NCBI RefSeq assembly: GCF_000818395.1
Contig: NZ_JWJG01000028.1
Span: 1 to 64,000 of the forward strand
Length of the DNA: 64,000 nucleotides
DNA from: Noviherbaspirillum autotrophicum
Lineage (GTDB): Bacteria > Pseudomonadota > Gammaproteobacteria > Burkholderiales > Burkholderiaceae_D
Reading direction: 5' to 3'
Part shown: in pieces, positions 1 through 8,603 of the stretch
Position numbering within the stretch: position 1 is the stretch's first letter
Layout of the letters: the number at the start of each line of letters is the position of its first letter
Position numbers and translations under genes: made by a program
Notes under the pieces: model-generated
The model's input: only the letters and a program-made list of their open reading frames with translations
Told to the model about the DNA's origin: nothing
Databases searched by the model: none

Positions 1-1
1 G

Positions 2-1126
2 GTCGCATCGGCCGCATGCGGCGGTGGCGGCGGTGGTGGCGGCAGCACCACTTCGCCAACGCCGCCCGCCGCCCCCGGCGCAACGCCATCCTCGACACCT
101 GCCGCGAGGCTGACGCTGAACGGCGCAAGCATGATCGCACCGGACGGGAATTCAATCATTCTTCGCGGCATCAATGAAGGCACGTGGGGCAAGATGCGAA
201 GCGATGATGCGCCGACAATCGCAGCGCAAGGCGGCAACGTCGTTCGCGTCCTTATCCGCTGGTGGGGCCTGTACGGCGGCGCCGACGTCGAGAGTCGAGC
301 GGATACGGCTCCCGGGCATTTCGACCCGGCCCACCTGGCCCAGTTTCTGCGGGAAATCCAATGGTGCATCGATGCGGGGCTGTGGGTCATACCGGTCATC
401 GATTCCAACTGCGGCCAGAACGGCGTGCAGGATGCGTCCATGGCCCAGTACTGCGATCCGAGCGGCACCTACCCCGGCGGCCGCAACTTCTGGACCGACC
501 TGACGCAGCGCCAGCTGTTCAAGGAAGCATGGATCTATCTTGCCGGCATTCTCAAGGATTACCCGAAGATCGCCTTCTATGAACTGCTGCCGGAACCGCT
601 GGCGGGCAGGGTTTCCACCTATGGCGACGACGTGTCCGCGTTCTACCAGGAGCTCATGGCGGCCATCGAAGACGTCGCCGGCGACAAGAAAACGCCGTTT
701 CTTGTCGGCCCGCGCGACGCCTACAACATCAACCTGTGCGATGAAGCGTATATCGCGGCAAGCCGATGGGCGAACCGGGTCGTCTATACCGGCAACCTCT
801 TCATCCGCACCGGCAAGTCGCAGGCAGAAAACATTGCCAACATCGAGACGCGGCTGGGCGCACTGGCGACGATGAAGACATCGCGCAACGTTCCCGTTTT
901 CATCCAGCAGTTCGGCGTGCGCACCGGCGACGATCCGAGCGGGTTCTATCTGGATGCGGGATTAAGCCGCATGAATGCCGCTGGGATCGGCTATACCGGA
1001 TGGCAGTGGCGCCAAAACACGTCGAGCCCCGATGAATATGCCGTCATTGTCGAAGACCCGGCTACGGGGGCCGATGTCGTCAAGCAGGATGTGCTTGCGA
1101 CTTACTCGAAGTACTGGAAGGCGTAG
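2..1126 (+). CDS. GH5-like cellulase-fold lipoprotein, 5'-truncated by the window edge
   Basis: The frame is open from base 2, so the gene starts upstream; the ATG at 131 is internal. The first visible residues read VASAC followed by seven glycines, which looks like the end of a lipoprotein signal peptide and a glycine linker, then a Thr/Pro/Ala-rich spacer. The rest resembles a GH5 beta/alpha barrel: an early GTWGK segment, an NVVRVLIRWW strand, the acid/base-like segment ELLPEP near base 590, and a late GYTGWQW strand. The usual NEP is PEP here, and the strand that normally carries the nucleophile (GEFG) reads QQFG near base 908. It may therefore be an inactive, carbohydrate-binding relative. 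The fold assignment is fairly safe; substrate and activity are unknown. Confidence 0.72.
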   Translation, partial: VASAACGGGGGGGGSTTSPTPPAAPGATPSSTPAARLTLNGASMIAPDGNSIILRGINEGTWGKMRSDDAPTIAAQGGNVVRVLIRWWGLYGGADVESRADTAPGHFDPAHLAQFLREIQWCIDAGLWVIPVIDSNCGQNGVQDASMAQYCDPSGTYPGGRNFWTDLTQRQLFKEAWIYLAGILKDYPKIAFYELLPEPLAGRVSTYGDDVSAFYQELMAAIEDVAGDKKTPFLVGPRDAYNINLCDEAYIAASRWANRVVYTGNLFIRTGKSQAENIANIETRLGALATMKTSRNVPVFIQQFGVRTGDDPSGFYLDAGLSRMNAAGIGYTGWQWRQNTSSPDEYAVIVEDPATGADVVKQDVLATYSKYWKA

Positions 1127-1313
1127 CGGCCGGCAGCTCTTGCGTCCGAGCCGCCCCTTCATCGGGTGCGGCCCATAGTGTCGCTCGGGCACCGCACGTT
1201 GACGCAAGGCGCCCGCCCATGTTTTGATTGGCCCTTGCTCACGCCTCGTATTTGCAGAACGATTGTTGCGAGCCGATGCCGTATTGTTATTCCATACCTG
1301 TAAAACCAGACCG

Positions 1314-1550
1314 ATGCATGAAGAATCACAAAACAAGTTGCCCACGAATGCCGAGCAAGCCAGGCAGTGGATTGCCGACCTCCTTGGGCAGCTAGCGCAA
1401 CGGGGAATGTCGTTTCGCAATCCGCCGGAAGAGCCGACCAGCTGTTGCGGCCGGGGCTGCAATGGCTGTGTTTGGGAAGGCTATCTCGGCGCGGCCGGGT
1501 ACTGGTGCGAGCAAGTGCGGGAAATCCTGCTCAATAAATCGCAAGCGTAG
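1314..1550 (+). CDS. Small oxidoreductase-like-domain protein (78 aa)
   Basis: The C-terminal half carries PPEEPTSCCGRGCNGCVWEGY, cut here to its key pattern CCGxGCxxCVW, typical of the short oxidoreductase-like domain found in betaproteobacterial small proteins and mitochondrial relatives. The four cysteines suggest metal or Fe-S binding, which is inference. The frame is open further upstream to 1224, but the ATG at 1314 gives the expected short family length. The N-terminal half is hydrophilic and has no signal peptide. The exact biochemical role of the family is not known. Confidence 0.7.
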   Translation: MHEESQNKLPTNAEQARQWIADLLGQLAQRGMSFRNPPEEPTSCCGRGCNGCVWEGYLGAAGYWCEQVREILLNKSQA

Positions 1551-1624
1551 CAAGCGCCCCGCGCACGGGGGCCGGTCTCCCGATATACTGTGCCCCTTCC
1601 CCAACTCGACCCACGCCGCGCCTC

Positions 1625-1876
1625 ATGCCAATGACCTACGAAGCCTATCTGGACGAAGTCACCACGCTTCTGACCGAGATGTTCGACATGAGCGACGAAG
1701 CGGCGATCAAGCATGTGATGCGCGTGCAGGCGGCCGACTTTTTTACCCTGCATGATGACCATCCCGAGATGCGCACGCAGGAACGCGCGGTGCAGGACGC
1801 GAAAACCATCTTCAGGCAAATCGAACAGTCGCGTGCCCACACGCCGCCCAGGCAATCGGGCAAGCGCAATAAATAG
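1625..1876 (+). CDS. Hypothetical protein, 83 aa
   Basis: This short acidic protein has no signal peptide or membrane segment. It contains an amphipathic helix-rich stretch (TYEAYLDEVTTLLTEMF) and a basic C-terminus ending KRNK. The ATG at 1625 and a second ATG at 1631 are both possible starts; neither has a strong Shine-Dalgarno sequence. Amino-acid composition looks like real coding sequence. I do not recognise the family. Confidence 0.55.
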   Translation: MPMTYEAYLDEVTTLLTEMFDMSDEAAIKHVMRVQAADFFTLHDDHPEMRTQERAVQDAKTIFRQIEQSRAHTPPRQSGKRNK

Positions 1877-2013
1877 TCGGCCCCGGCCAGAGAGCGGCTG
1901 CGGGAGAGGCGTGCAAACGGCAACAGCATGCATGCTGATACACTCCGCTAACCACACGATCGCGGCGACCGCCGTTTCCCCCACCCCCGCCCTTTCCACG
2001 GCCGAGCCATTTA

Positions 2014-2892
2014 ATGAAAATCCCGAAAAGAATCCAGCCGCTCGTCGAAGAGGGCTTGGTCGATGCCGTCGTCCGCCAGCTCATGAGCGGCAAGGAAGCC
2101 ACCGTGTACGTGGTGCGCTGTGGCGACGACATCCGTTGCGCCAAGGTCTATAAGGAAGCCGCCCAGCGCAGCTTCCGCCAGGCTGCGTCATATCAGGAAG
2201 GCCGCAAGGTGAGGAACAGCCGGCAGGCGCGCGCGATGGAGAAAGGCACGCGCTACGGGCGCAAGATGCAGGAAGAGGTGTGGCAAAACGCGGAAGTGGA
2301 TGCCCTGTACCGGCTTGCCGCCGCCGGGGTGCGGGTGCCGCGCCCGCATATCTGCTTCGAGGGCGTGCTGTTGATGGACCTGGTGACGGATGCGCGGGGC
2401 GAGGTGGCGCCGCGGCTCAACGACGTGGAACTGACCGAGGCGCTGGCGCTGACCTACCATGCCTGCCTGCTGCGGCAGGTGGTGCTCATGCTGTGTGCCG
2501 GCGTCATCCACGGCGACCTTTCCGAGTACAACATCCTGGTCGATGCCGATGGTCCCGTCATCATCGACCTGCCGCAAGCCATTGATGCGGCCGGCAACTC
2601 GGAAGCCGGACCGATGCTCGAGCGCGACGCCGCCAACCTCGCGAGCTATTTCAGCCGCTTTGCGCCACAGCTTGCCGATACCCAGTATGGGAAGGAAATC
2701 TGGGCGCTCTACGGCGCGGGCTTGTTGACTCCGGAGACCGTCTTGAGCGGTCGCGTGGCCACCGACGATAGGCCGGCGGATGTCGGCGCCGTCATGCGCG
2801 AAATCGCGCTCGCCCGCAAGGAGGAGGAAGAACGGTTGCGGCGCGAGCAGGACATGCGCGAGGCCAACGCGGTTTCATGGTCATATCGCTAG
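2014..2892 (+). CDS. RIO1-family atypical serine protein kinase
   Basis: The protein is 292 aa. SGKEATVY near residue 28 is the RIO nucleotide-binding loop, AKVYKE carries the conserved lysine, HGDLSEYNIL near residue 168 is the catalytic loop and IIDLPQAID near residue 186 the metal-binding loop. All key catalytic residues are present, so it should bind ATP and phosphorylate protein. It belongs to the bacterial RIO-like kinases, whose substrates are mostly unknown. A charged helix rich in EEER closes the C-terminus. The following 129-aa gene starts 37 bases downstream on the same strand and may be co-transcribed. Confidence 0.85.
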   Translation: MKIPKRIQPLVEEGLVDAVVRQLMSGKEATVYVVRCGDDIRCAKVYKEAAQRSFRQAASYQEGRKVRNSRQARAMEKGTRYGRKMQEEVWQNAEVDALYRLAAAGVRVPRPHICFEGVLLMDLVTDARGEVAPRLNDVELTEALALTYHACLLRQVVLMLCAGVIHGDLSEYNILVDADGPVIIDLPQAIDAAGNSEAGPMLERDAANLASYFSRFAPQLADTQYGKEIWALYGAGLLTPETVLSGRVATDDRPADVGAVMREIALARKEEEERLRREQDMREANAVSWSYR

Positions 2893-2929
2893 CAAGAACG
2901 GGATCACACACTTCTCACAGGAAAAGACG

Positions 2930-3319
2930 ATGGACGACAGTTTGACGAAGGATGAATTTGCCGCACTGGCCGAGATCCGGCAGGCAAAAAAGGGCCAACG
3001 TGCCAGCGCATGTGTGGCAAGGAACGCCAAGCGGCTCATCGGGCTGAAATATATCGCCGCAGGCAGGGATGGCGCATTCGCGCTCACCGAAAAAGGACAG
3101 CAGACCTTGTTTGTTAAGCGCTGTATCGACGGGTTGCGCACAGTGGCGAACGCTGCGGTGGTGGCTGCGGCGCCGGCGTCGCTGGAGACCGATGTCGCCA
3201 CCTTCCTGAGCAGGAAAGGATTGATTGCGCCGACGGCAGAGCCACGCGGCTTTGCGCTGACCGAGCGCGGCCGCGAGTCGCTGGCGGATATCGAAGCAAG
3301 GGAAGACAAGCCCGCTTAG
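2930..3319 (+). CDS. Winged-helix-like hypothetical protein, 129 aa
   Basis: ATG at 2930 is preceded by AGGAAAAG, a good ribosome binding site. Two similar segments occur, each ending in LTEKGQQTL (near residue 45) or LTERGRES (near residue 113), the pattern often seen in winged-helix wings of transcription regulators. It lacks a signal peptide. It follows the RIO kinase gene by 37 bases and may be its partner. A DNA-binding role is inference only. Confidence 0.6.
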   Translation: MDDSLTKDEFAALAEIRQAKKGQRASACVARNAKRLIGLKYIAAGRDGAFALTEKGQQTLFVKRCIDGLRTVANAAVVAAAPASLETDVATFLSRKGLIAPTAEPRGFALTERGRESLADIEAREDKPA

Positions 3320-3328
3320 CCGTGCGCG

Positions 3329-3505
3329 TCATTCGAGGCGAGTGACTTCCTCGCCCTTGTGGGTCAATTCGATGAGCAAGCCGTTACGGCGCGCGATGCC
3401 GGCGGCCAGTGCCGCTTCGTGGGCCGCCAGCCCCGGCTGATATACGGTATCGGGGCGATTGATGAGGAGAGCGGCTTCGTAAAGTTCGCGGCTGATGATG
3501 TGCAT
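3329..3505 (-). CDS. Small hypothetical protein, 58 aa
   Basis: Reading the minus strand from ATG at 3505 gives a compact, protein-like sequence starting MHIISRELYEAALL, with LAAHEAALAAGIA in the middle and ELTHKGEEVTRLE at the end. The frame extends upstream to about base 3585 without another clear start. There is no strong ribosome binding site. The composition is typical of small conserved betaproteobacterial proteins, but I cannot assign a family. It converges with the winged-helix-like gene on the plus strand. Confidence 0.42.
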   Translation of the reverse strand: MHIISRELYEAALLINRPDTVYQPGLAAHEAALAAGIARRNGLLIELTHKGEEVTRLE

Positions 3506-3651
3506 ACGGCGTCCCGGTAGGATAAGGTCGTCGATGGTACCCGTTTCCGGGCTTCTGCGCGAGACGATGCGTGACGAGCCGGAGGCGATCGAGACCGGAC
3601 ACGATCAGGCTTGCCATCGCATCCGGGCTCGCGTTTTCCAACACGGGCGGT

Positions 3652-3864
3652 TTAGCCCAGCGCCTTCAGATCGGCTTCGATCTTTTCGAGTGCGTCGTTG
3701 GAGATGAGTCCGCCGGAGAAGCCGGCTACGGTCTTGAGCGGAAAACCGCGTCCCATGCCAATCTGCGGATGGGTGGATACGCCGGGAAGGTGCTTTTCGA
3801 GGATGGACTTGCTTGCCTCGTCGTCGAGCAGATCACCGAGCGTCGAGTTGATGGAAAGGGACAT
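3652..3864 (-). CDS. Small conserved domain protein, 70 aa (DUF1858-like)
   Basis: The start is supported by CAGGAG seven bases upstream of ATG at 3864. The sequence contains LGDLLDDEASKSILEKHLPG, then HPQIGMGRG and LKTVAGFSGG. This resembles a short helical domain that occurs alone or appended to other proteins, related in pattern to DUF1858-type domains. There is no signal peptide. Function is unknown, and the family name is given with caution. Confidence 0.68.
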   Translation of the reverse strand: MSLSINSTLGDLLDDEASKSILEKHLPGVSTHPQIGMGRGFPLKTVAGFSGGLISNDALEKIEADLKALG

Positions 3865-4240
3865 ACATTGCTCCTGTAGGTAAGGACAGCATGGAAGCGC
3901 CGTCTAGTTGATGAAAGGTAATGGGATCATATATGGGGTGCGACGCGAATTGAAGCGGAATCGAGCCGTGCCTCTAATTTGCGCAGGCACGCGGCCGGGA
4001 GGGTATCGACGCCGCTTGAACATCCCGTCTTGCGGCGTCGGCGCCGGGCCGAAAGTTGCCGTTCTCCATCAATGAAACCTGCCATGGCAGTCACCAAAAT
4101 CCAGCCCGGCTGCCGCGCTGGTGCTTTTTCGATTTCCCTTATCGCTCATCAATATCTTGCCAGATCAATTCGGGCTGCCCAATGATCTAAAGAATGACGT
4201 CCCGCGCTTACGGCGGCCGTGGACGAAGCTTGACGCGGCA
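3865..4240. other. 376-base intergenic region
   Basis: This region separates the divergent small DUF1858-like gene and the solute-binding protein gene, so it should hold promoters for both. I see no convincing coding sequence, terminator or repeat. A 68-codon open frame on the plus strand is Arg-rich and not credible. Confidence 0.5.
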
Positions 4241-4966
4241 ATGAAAAAAATTCTCGCTTTCGCGTTCCTTTCCTGTTTCCTGCTTCGCGCCGTGGCGGGA
4301 GGATTCGTCGTCAATGCAGCCAACCTCCCGCCATTTTGTTATGAGATCAACGGCAAGCCCGGCGGCATTGCGATCGAAATCCTCGACCAGGTAGGCCAGA
4401 CAACGGGGATCGATTTCCGGTACCGCTTTTTACCCTGGATACGTGCGCAATTGGAGACGCAAGTGGCAAACGATGCCCTGGTGATCCCATTGACGCGCTT
4501 GGAAGAGCGCGAAAGGGATTACGAATGGATCGCACCGCTGTTCGAGTACCGGTTCGTGATTGTCACGAAGATAAATGCGCCTCCCATCCGCACACTGGAC
4601 GACCTGCAGTCGCTGACGATCGGCGTATTGAGAGGCAATCCGATGGAGGCGCGGTTGCTGCAAATGGGGCTCGACAATATCCGGTCGGTGAAATCGGAAG
4701 ATGACCTCGCCAGGCAGCTCAGAACCGGGCTGATTGATGCATGGGTGGTCGCCGATCTGGCCGCCAAACAAATCTACCGCCGCACCGCTGGCACGCCGGA
4801 CGAACTGCGCTTCAGCATGAAGATCGGCGACCCGATGTGGGTCTATCTGGCGGCTTCGCGCGGATTTCCCATTAGCGAACAACGCAGGATCGCCATGGCA
4901 GTGGCGCAACTGCACCGCACCGGTGCGATCGATCGCATCGTCGATAAATACCGCGCCCAGCAATGA
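4241..4966 (+). CDS. Periplasmic solute-binding protein, SBP_bac_3-like (241 aa)
   Basis: The frame runs upstream to 4121, but ATG at 4241 begins a classical signal peptide (MKKILAFAFLSCFLL...AVAGG). The mature part has the family features: NLPPFCYEINGKPGGIAIEI at the start, LTRLEERERDYEWIAPLF in the first lobe and IGVLRGNPME in the hinge region. Such proteins bind amino acids or similar small ligands in the periplasm, or act in sensing. No permease or ATPase gene lies beside it, so it may be an orphan binding protein. Confidence 0.8.
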   Translation: MKKILAFAFLSCFLLRAVAGGFVVNAANLPPFCYEINGKPGGIAIEILDQVGQTTGIDFRYRFLPWIRAQLETQVANDALVIPLTRLEERERDYEWIAPLFEYRFVIVTKINAPPIRTLDDLQSLTIGVLRGNPMEARLLQMGLDNIRSVKSEDDLARQLRTGLIDAWVVADLAAKQIYRRTAGTPDELRFSMKIGDPMWVYLAASRGFPISEQRRIAMAVAQLHRTGAIDRIVDKYRAQQ

Positions 4967-5068
4967 GCCTGCACTGACACGGCCGGCACCTGGCGCCAGT
5001 GCAGCCAAGAATGCGCGATACATCTTGTTGCAAAAATGTTGCCTTGCAGCACATGCATGGCGCAACAC

Positions 5069-5077
5069 TGCTATAAA
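5069..5077 (+). promoter_or_regulatory. Candidate extended -10 element
   Basis: TGCTATAAA lies about 115 bases upstream of the glycine-zipper gene. It resembles an extended -10 hexamer (TGnTATAAT). No good -35 element is visible, which is tolerated for extended -10 promoters. Weak evidence. Confidence 0.3.
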
Positions 5078-5193
5078 ATCGCTTGGCATCGCGTTGCATC
5101 GGCACACCGGGAAGCAGGTCAAGACTGGTTGCGCGGCGATGCGCGGACCTTCCGGCTCGAACGACGAGCCACTCTCGATTCAAAGGCAAAAAT

Positions 5194-5598
5194 ATGTTGC
5201 GCAAACTACTGAGCACCGGCGTGATTGCCGTCCTGCCCTTGATGGCAGCCGCAAGCGAATACCAAATTGTCGAGCGCCCGCGCCAGGAGTGCTGGAACGA
5301 GCAAGTCCCGGTACAGTCGGGCGGACAGGGATACGGCGGCGCCATTGTCGGCGGCATTGCCGGCGGCCTGCTCGGCAACCAGGTCGGCGGCGGGAATGGG
5401 AAAACCGTGGCGACAGCGGTCGGTGCGGCCACCGGCGCCGTGGTCGGCGACAGGATGGCCGGACAGGGTTCTGCCCAAGGCACGTCCTACCAGACGGTGC
5501 AGCGCTGCCGCACCGTGACGGAGCGGGTGCGGGTGCCGGTCGAGCACGAGCGCGGCCGGTTCTGCCCCCCGGGCCAGGCAAAGAAAGGCAATTGCTAG
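5194..5598 (+). CDS. Glycine-zipper envelope protein (134 aa)
   Basis: ATG at 5194 starts a signal peptide (MLRKLLSTGVIAVLPLMAAAS). Residues about 45-85 form a glycine-zipper 2TM segment with repeated GG, GxxxG and AVGAATGAVVGD patterns. Four cysteines flank it (QECWNE, QRCRTV, RFCPPG and the last residue), suggesting disulphides in the periplasm. Glycine-zipper proteins of this length are usually outer-membrane associated. The exact role is unknown. Confidence 0.75.
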   Translation: MLRKLLSTGVIAVLPLMAAASEYQIVERPRQECWNEQVPVQSGGQGYGGAIVGGIAGGLLGNQVGGGNGKTVATAVGAATGAVVGDRMAGQGSAQGTSYQTVQRCRTVTERVRVPVEHERGRFCPPGQAKKGNC

Positions 5599-5609
5599 AA
5601 TTCAGCCGA

Positions 5610-6641
5610 TCATGCGGGATGAATCGTGATGCTTCGCGGCTGCACCGCGATCGCACGCGCCCGTAACTGCCCGCAGCCGCCATCGACTTCCTGCCCCGCC
5701 GAATTGCGCAGCTTGGTCAGCACGCCGCGCTGATGCAGGCGGCCCGCAATGGCACGCGCACGCTCCCATGACGGGCGCTTGAACTGCAAATCGGGAATCG
5801 TGTTGTAGGGAATCATGTTCAGCACCGCATACTTCCCCTTGAGCAGGTCCACGATGCCATCCATCTCGTCCTCGCCATCGTTGACGCCTTCCAGCAGGGT
5901 CCATTGATATTGCACCGGGTAATGGGTAAGGCGGGCGTACTGCTCGCCCAGCGCCACCAGTTCTCCCGGCGTCAGGCGCGGCGCGCGCGGCAGCAGCTGG
6001 GCGCGCAAGTCCGGCTTGGTCGTATGCAGTGACAACGCCAGCGCCGGCTTGACCACGCCTTGCGGCAAGCGCTCGAACACGCGCGCATCGCCCACGGTCG
6101 AGAACACCAGATTCTTGTGCCCGATATTGCCCTCGATGCCCAGCAATTCGATCGCTTCCATCACGTGACTGAGGTTATGGGCAGGCTCGCCCATTCCCAT
6201 GAAGACCACCTTTTTCACCGGGCGCTGGGTGCGTGCCAGCGCGACTTGGGCGACGATCTCGCCGCCAGTGACTTGCCGGATCAGTCCGCTGCGCCCGGTC
6301 ATGCAGAACTGGCAACCGACCGCGCAGCCGACCTGGCTGGAGACGCACAGCCCGCCGCGCGGCAGCAGCACGCTTTCGACGGTCTGGCCATCGCTGAGTC
6401 CGACCAGCAGACGGGCTGCGCCATCCTCCGTCGGATGGGAAGACAACAGGCGTGCCAGTCCATGCAGTTCGGCGTCGAGCGCCGGCAATGCCTCGCGCAG
6501 CGTCTTGGGCAGGAAGTCGTCGAGGCGCCGGCGCACCTGGTCATGCGGCCGGGCCCGCACCCAGTCGCGCAGCAGGCGTTGCTCGTGGATCGGTCCGGCG
6601 CCCAGCGCGCGCAAGCGCTGGCGAATGAATTCGATTTGCAT
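5610..6641 (-). CDS. RlmN-like radical SAM RNA methyltransferase
   Basis: The 343-aa protein carries the radical SAM signature CAVGCQFC. LCVSSQVG lies just before it, placing a cysteine seven residues before the cluster, as in RlmN, where that residue becomes methylated. GMGEP and SLHTT follow, and VDGGCGQL near the C-terminus supplies the second catalytic cysteine. All chemistry for C2 methylation of adenosine in RNA is therefore present. The N-terminal domain is unlike classical RlmN, so this may be a paralogue of the housekeeping enzyme. The frame extends to 6764, but ATG at 6641 matches the family start better. Confidence 0.85.
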   Translation of the reverse strand: MQIEFIRQRLRALGAGPIHEQRLLRDWVRARPHDQVRRRLDDFLPKTLREALPALDAELHGLARLLSSHPTEDGAARLLVGLSDGQTVESVLLPRGGLCVSSQVGCAVGCQFCMTGRSGLIRQVTGGEIVAQVALARTQRPVKKVVFMGMGEPAHNLSHVMEAIELLGIEGNIGHKNLVFSTVGDARVFERLPQGVVKPALALSLHTTKPDLRAQLLPRAPRLTPGELVALGEQYARLTHYPVQYQWTLLEGVNDGEDEMDGIVDLLKGKYAVLNMIPYNTIPDLQFKRPSWERARAIAGRLHQRGVLTKLRNSAGQEVDGGCGQLRARAIAVQPRSITIHPA

Positions 6642-6814
6642 AGGGGAAGATTCGCAGGCAATGCAGCGTTGAAAGCCGCCTGCTTCCGTGTGATAGGCGG
6701 CATCTTCCAATCTTTCCGGGTATTGCGCAAGGCCGGGTACGGCCGCCGGCTGGCGCAGCGCCACCCCTGCGTTTCATGCAACAATTCCGCTTCCCTCATT
6801 TATTTCCCGCATTC

Positions 6815-7981
6815 ATGTCGTTCGCCAAGGATTTCTCGCTGTCCGCCGTCGCCGCCGGCTTTGTCACCGTGCTGGTCGGATTCACCAGTTCCGCCGTCAT
6901 CGTGTTCCAGGGAGCGCGCGCGCTGGGCGCGGGGCCAGCCGAGATTGCGTCGTGGATGTGGGCGCTCGGGCTTGGCATGGGGCTGACCTGCATCCTGCTG
7001 TCGCTGCGTTACCGCGTGCCGGTGGTGACGGCCTGGTCGACGCCGGGCGCGGCCATGCTGATCACGGGCGCGGCCGGGGTGTCGCTGCAGGATGCGACCG
7101 GCGCCTTCCTGCTGTCGGCGGCGATGATTACCTTTTGCGGCTTTTCCGGCCTGTTCGAGCGCATGATCAGCCGCATTCCGGTGTCGCTCGCGTCCGGCAT
7201 GCTGGCCGGCGTGCTGCTGCGATTCGGCATGGATGTGTTCGTCGCGATGAAGACGCAGTTCGGGCTGGCATTGGCGATGTTCATCGCCTACCTGGCCGGC
7301 CGCCGTCTGTTTCCGCGCTATGCGGTGATCGTGACGCTGTTGCTCGGCATTGCCATTGCCGCCGCTCAGGGCTTGCTGCACATGGACGGCGTGCGGCTGG
7401 AACTGGCGCAGCCGAAATGGATCACGCCCGGGTTTTCGCTGGCGGCAACGATCGGCGTGGCGCTGCCGTTGTTTGTAGTGACGATGGCCTCCCAAAATGT
7501 GCCGGGCGTGGCGGTCATCCGAACCTTCGGCTATGCGGTGCCGATCTCGCCGGTGATCGGCTGGACCGGCGTCGCCAACCTCTTGCTGGCGCCCTTGGGC
7601 GGCTACGCGCTGAACCTGGCCGCGATCACGGCGGCTATCTGCATGAGCCCGGAAGCGCATGAAGACGCGAAGCGCCGCTATGTGGCGGCGGTCGCGGCGG
7701 GATGCTTTTACCTGCTGGTCGGCGTGTTCGGCGCGACGGTCGGGGCGGTGTTCGCCGCATTTCCGAAAGAGCTCGTGCTGGTGATTGCCGGACTCGCGCT
7801 GTTCGGCACCATCGGCAACGGGCTGGCCGCCGCGCTGTCGAACGAGCGCGAGCGCGAACCGGCGCTCGTCACGTTCCTCGTGACTGCGTCCGGTGTCACG
7901 CTGTTCGGCGTGGGTTCGGCGTTCTGGGGATTGGTGGCTGGCGTGGCAGCGATGCTGGCGCTGCAGGGAGGCAAGAAATAG
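6815..7981 (+). CDS. benE: BenE-family benzoate/proton symporter
   Basis: This is a 388-aa polytopic membrane protein with about 12 hydrophobic segments. It has AWSTPGAAML near residue 72, PVSLASGMLAGVLLRFG near residue 125, and NVPGVAVIRTFGY near residue 228, all typical of BenE. The family imports benzoate or related aromatic acids with protons. No benzoate catabolic genes are adjacent, so the substrate is uncertain. An ATG at 6776 is in frame, but 6815 gives the usual family N-terminus (MSFAKDFSLSAV). Confidence 0.85.
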   Translation: MSFAKDFSLSAVAAGFVTVLVGFTSSAVIVFQGARALGAGPAEIASWMWALGLGMGLTCILLSLRYRVPVVTAWSTPGAAMLITGAAGVSLQDATGAFLLSAAMITFCGFSGLFERMISRIPVSLASGMLAGVLLRFGMDVFVAMKTQFGLALAMFIAYLAGRRLFPRYAVIVTLLLGIAIAAAQGLLHMDGVRLELAQPKWITPGFSLAATIGVALPLFVVTMASQNVPGVAVIRTFGYAVPISPVIGWTGVANLLLAPLGGYALNLAAITAAICMSPEAHEDAKRRYVAAVAAGCFYLLVGVFGATVGAVFAAFPKELVLVIAGLALFGTIGNGLAAALSNEREREPALVTFLVTASGVTLFGVGSAFWGLVAGVAAMLALQGGKK

Positions 7982-7996
7982 CCGGGCAGCAGGTTC

Positions 7997-8377
7997 TCAG
8001 TGATCGTATTTCAGTGTCTTCATGCGCAGTATCCAGGCGCTGACACCGAGGCCGATTGCCATGAGCATGCCTTTGAGCAGCAGCGGACGCACGGTATAGA
8101 TGGAAAATGCCAGCGAAGCCCAGAGCAAGATCAGCGTCATGACCTTGCCCTTGAGCGGAATGCCCCGCTTTTCCTCGATATTGCGCAGGTATTCGCCGAA
8201 CAAGCGATTGGTCAACAGCCAGCCGTGCAAGCGTTCCGAGCCGCGCACGAAGCAAGCCGACGCCAGCAGCAGGAAAGGCGTGGTCGGCAAAAGCGGCAGG
8301 AAGATGCCGAGGATCGCCAGCACGACGGCGAGGATGCCAATGATGTTCAACAGGATTTTCACGGTTGCCGTGGCCAT
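7997..8377 (-). CDS. ybaN: YbaN/DUF454 inner-membrane protein (126 aa)
   Basis: GGAAGAA precedes ATG at 8377. The protein has the family hallmark LGIFLPLLPTTPFLLLASACF near residue 23 (key pattern LPxLPTTPF), followed by RGSERLHGWL and two more membrane helices. It converges tail to tail with the BenE-like gene with a 15-base gap. Function of DUF454 is not established. Confidence 0.85.
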   Translation of the reverse strand: MATATVKILLNIIGILAVVLAILGIFLPLLPTTPFLLLASACFVRGSERLHGWLLTNRLFGEYLRNIEEKRGIPLKGKVMTLILLWASLAFSIYTVRPLLLKGMLMAIGLGVSAWILRMKTLKYDH

Positions 8378-8603
8378 GTTTCTTCCATGTGAAAATAGAG
8401 GTAAAGACGCACCCGGACACCGGGAGCAACCCAGTTAATCCCAAGACATTGGGCGTGCGCTTTTTCGCTTCAATGTAATCGAAAAATACGCATCGTTGAA
8501 AAAAATACGAATTCTGTTCCCGCATGCGCCAGACTGCCGGGCGTACGTGCCCGATGTCCGGGACGGTAATCGCTGAATGAAAAAGAAAATGAAGAGGAAA
8601 AAA

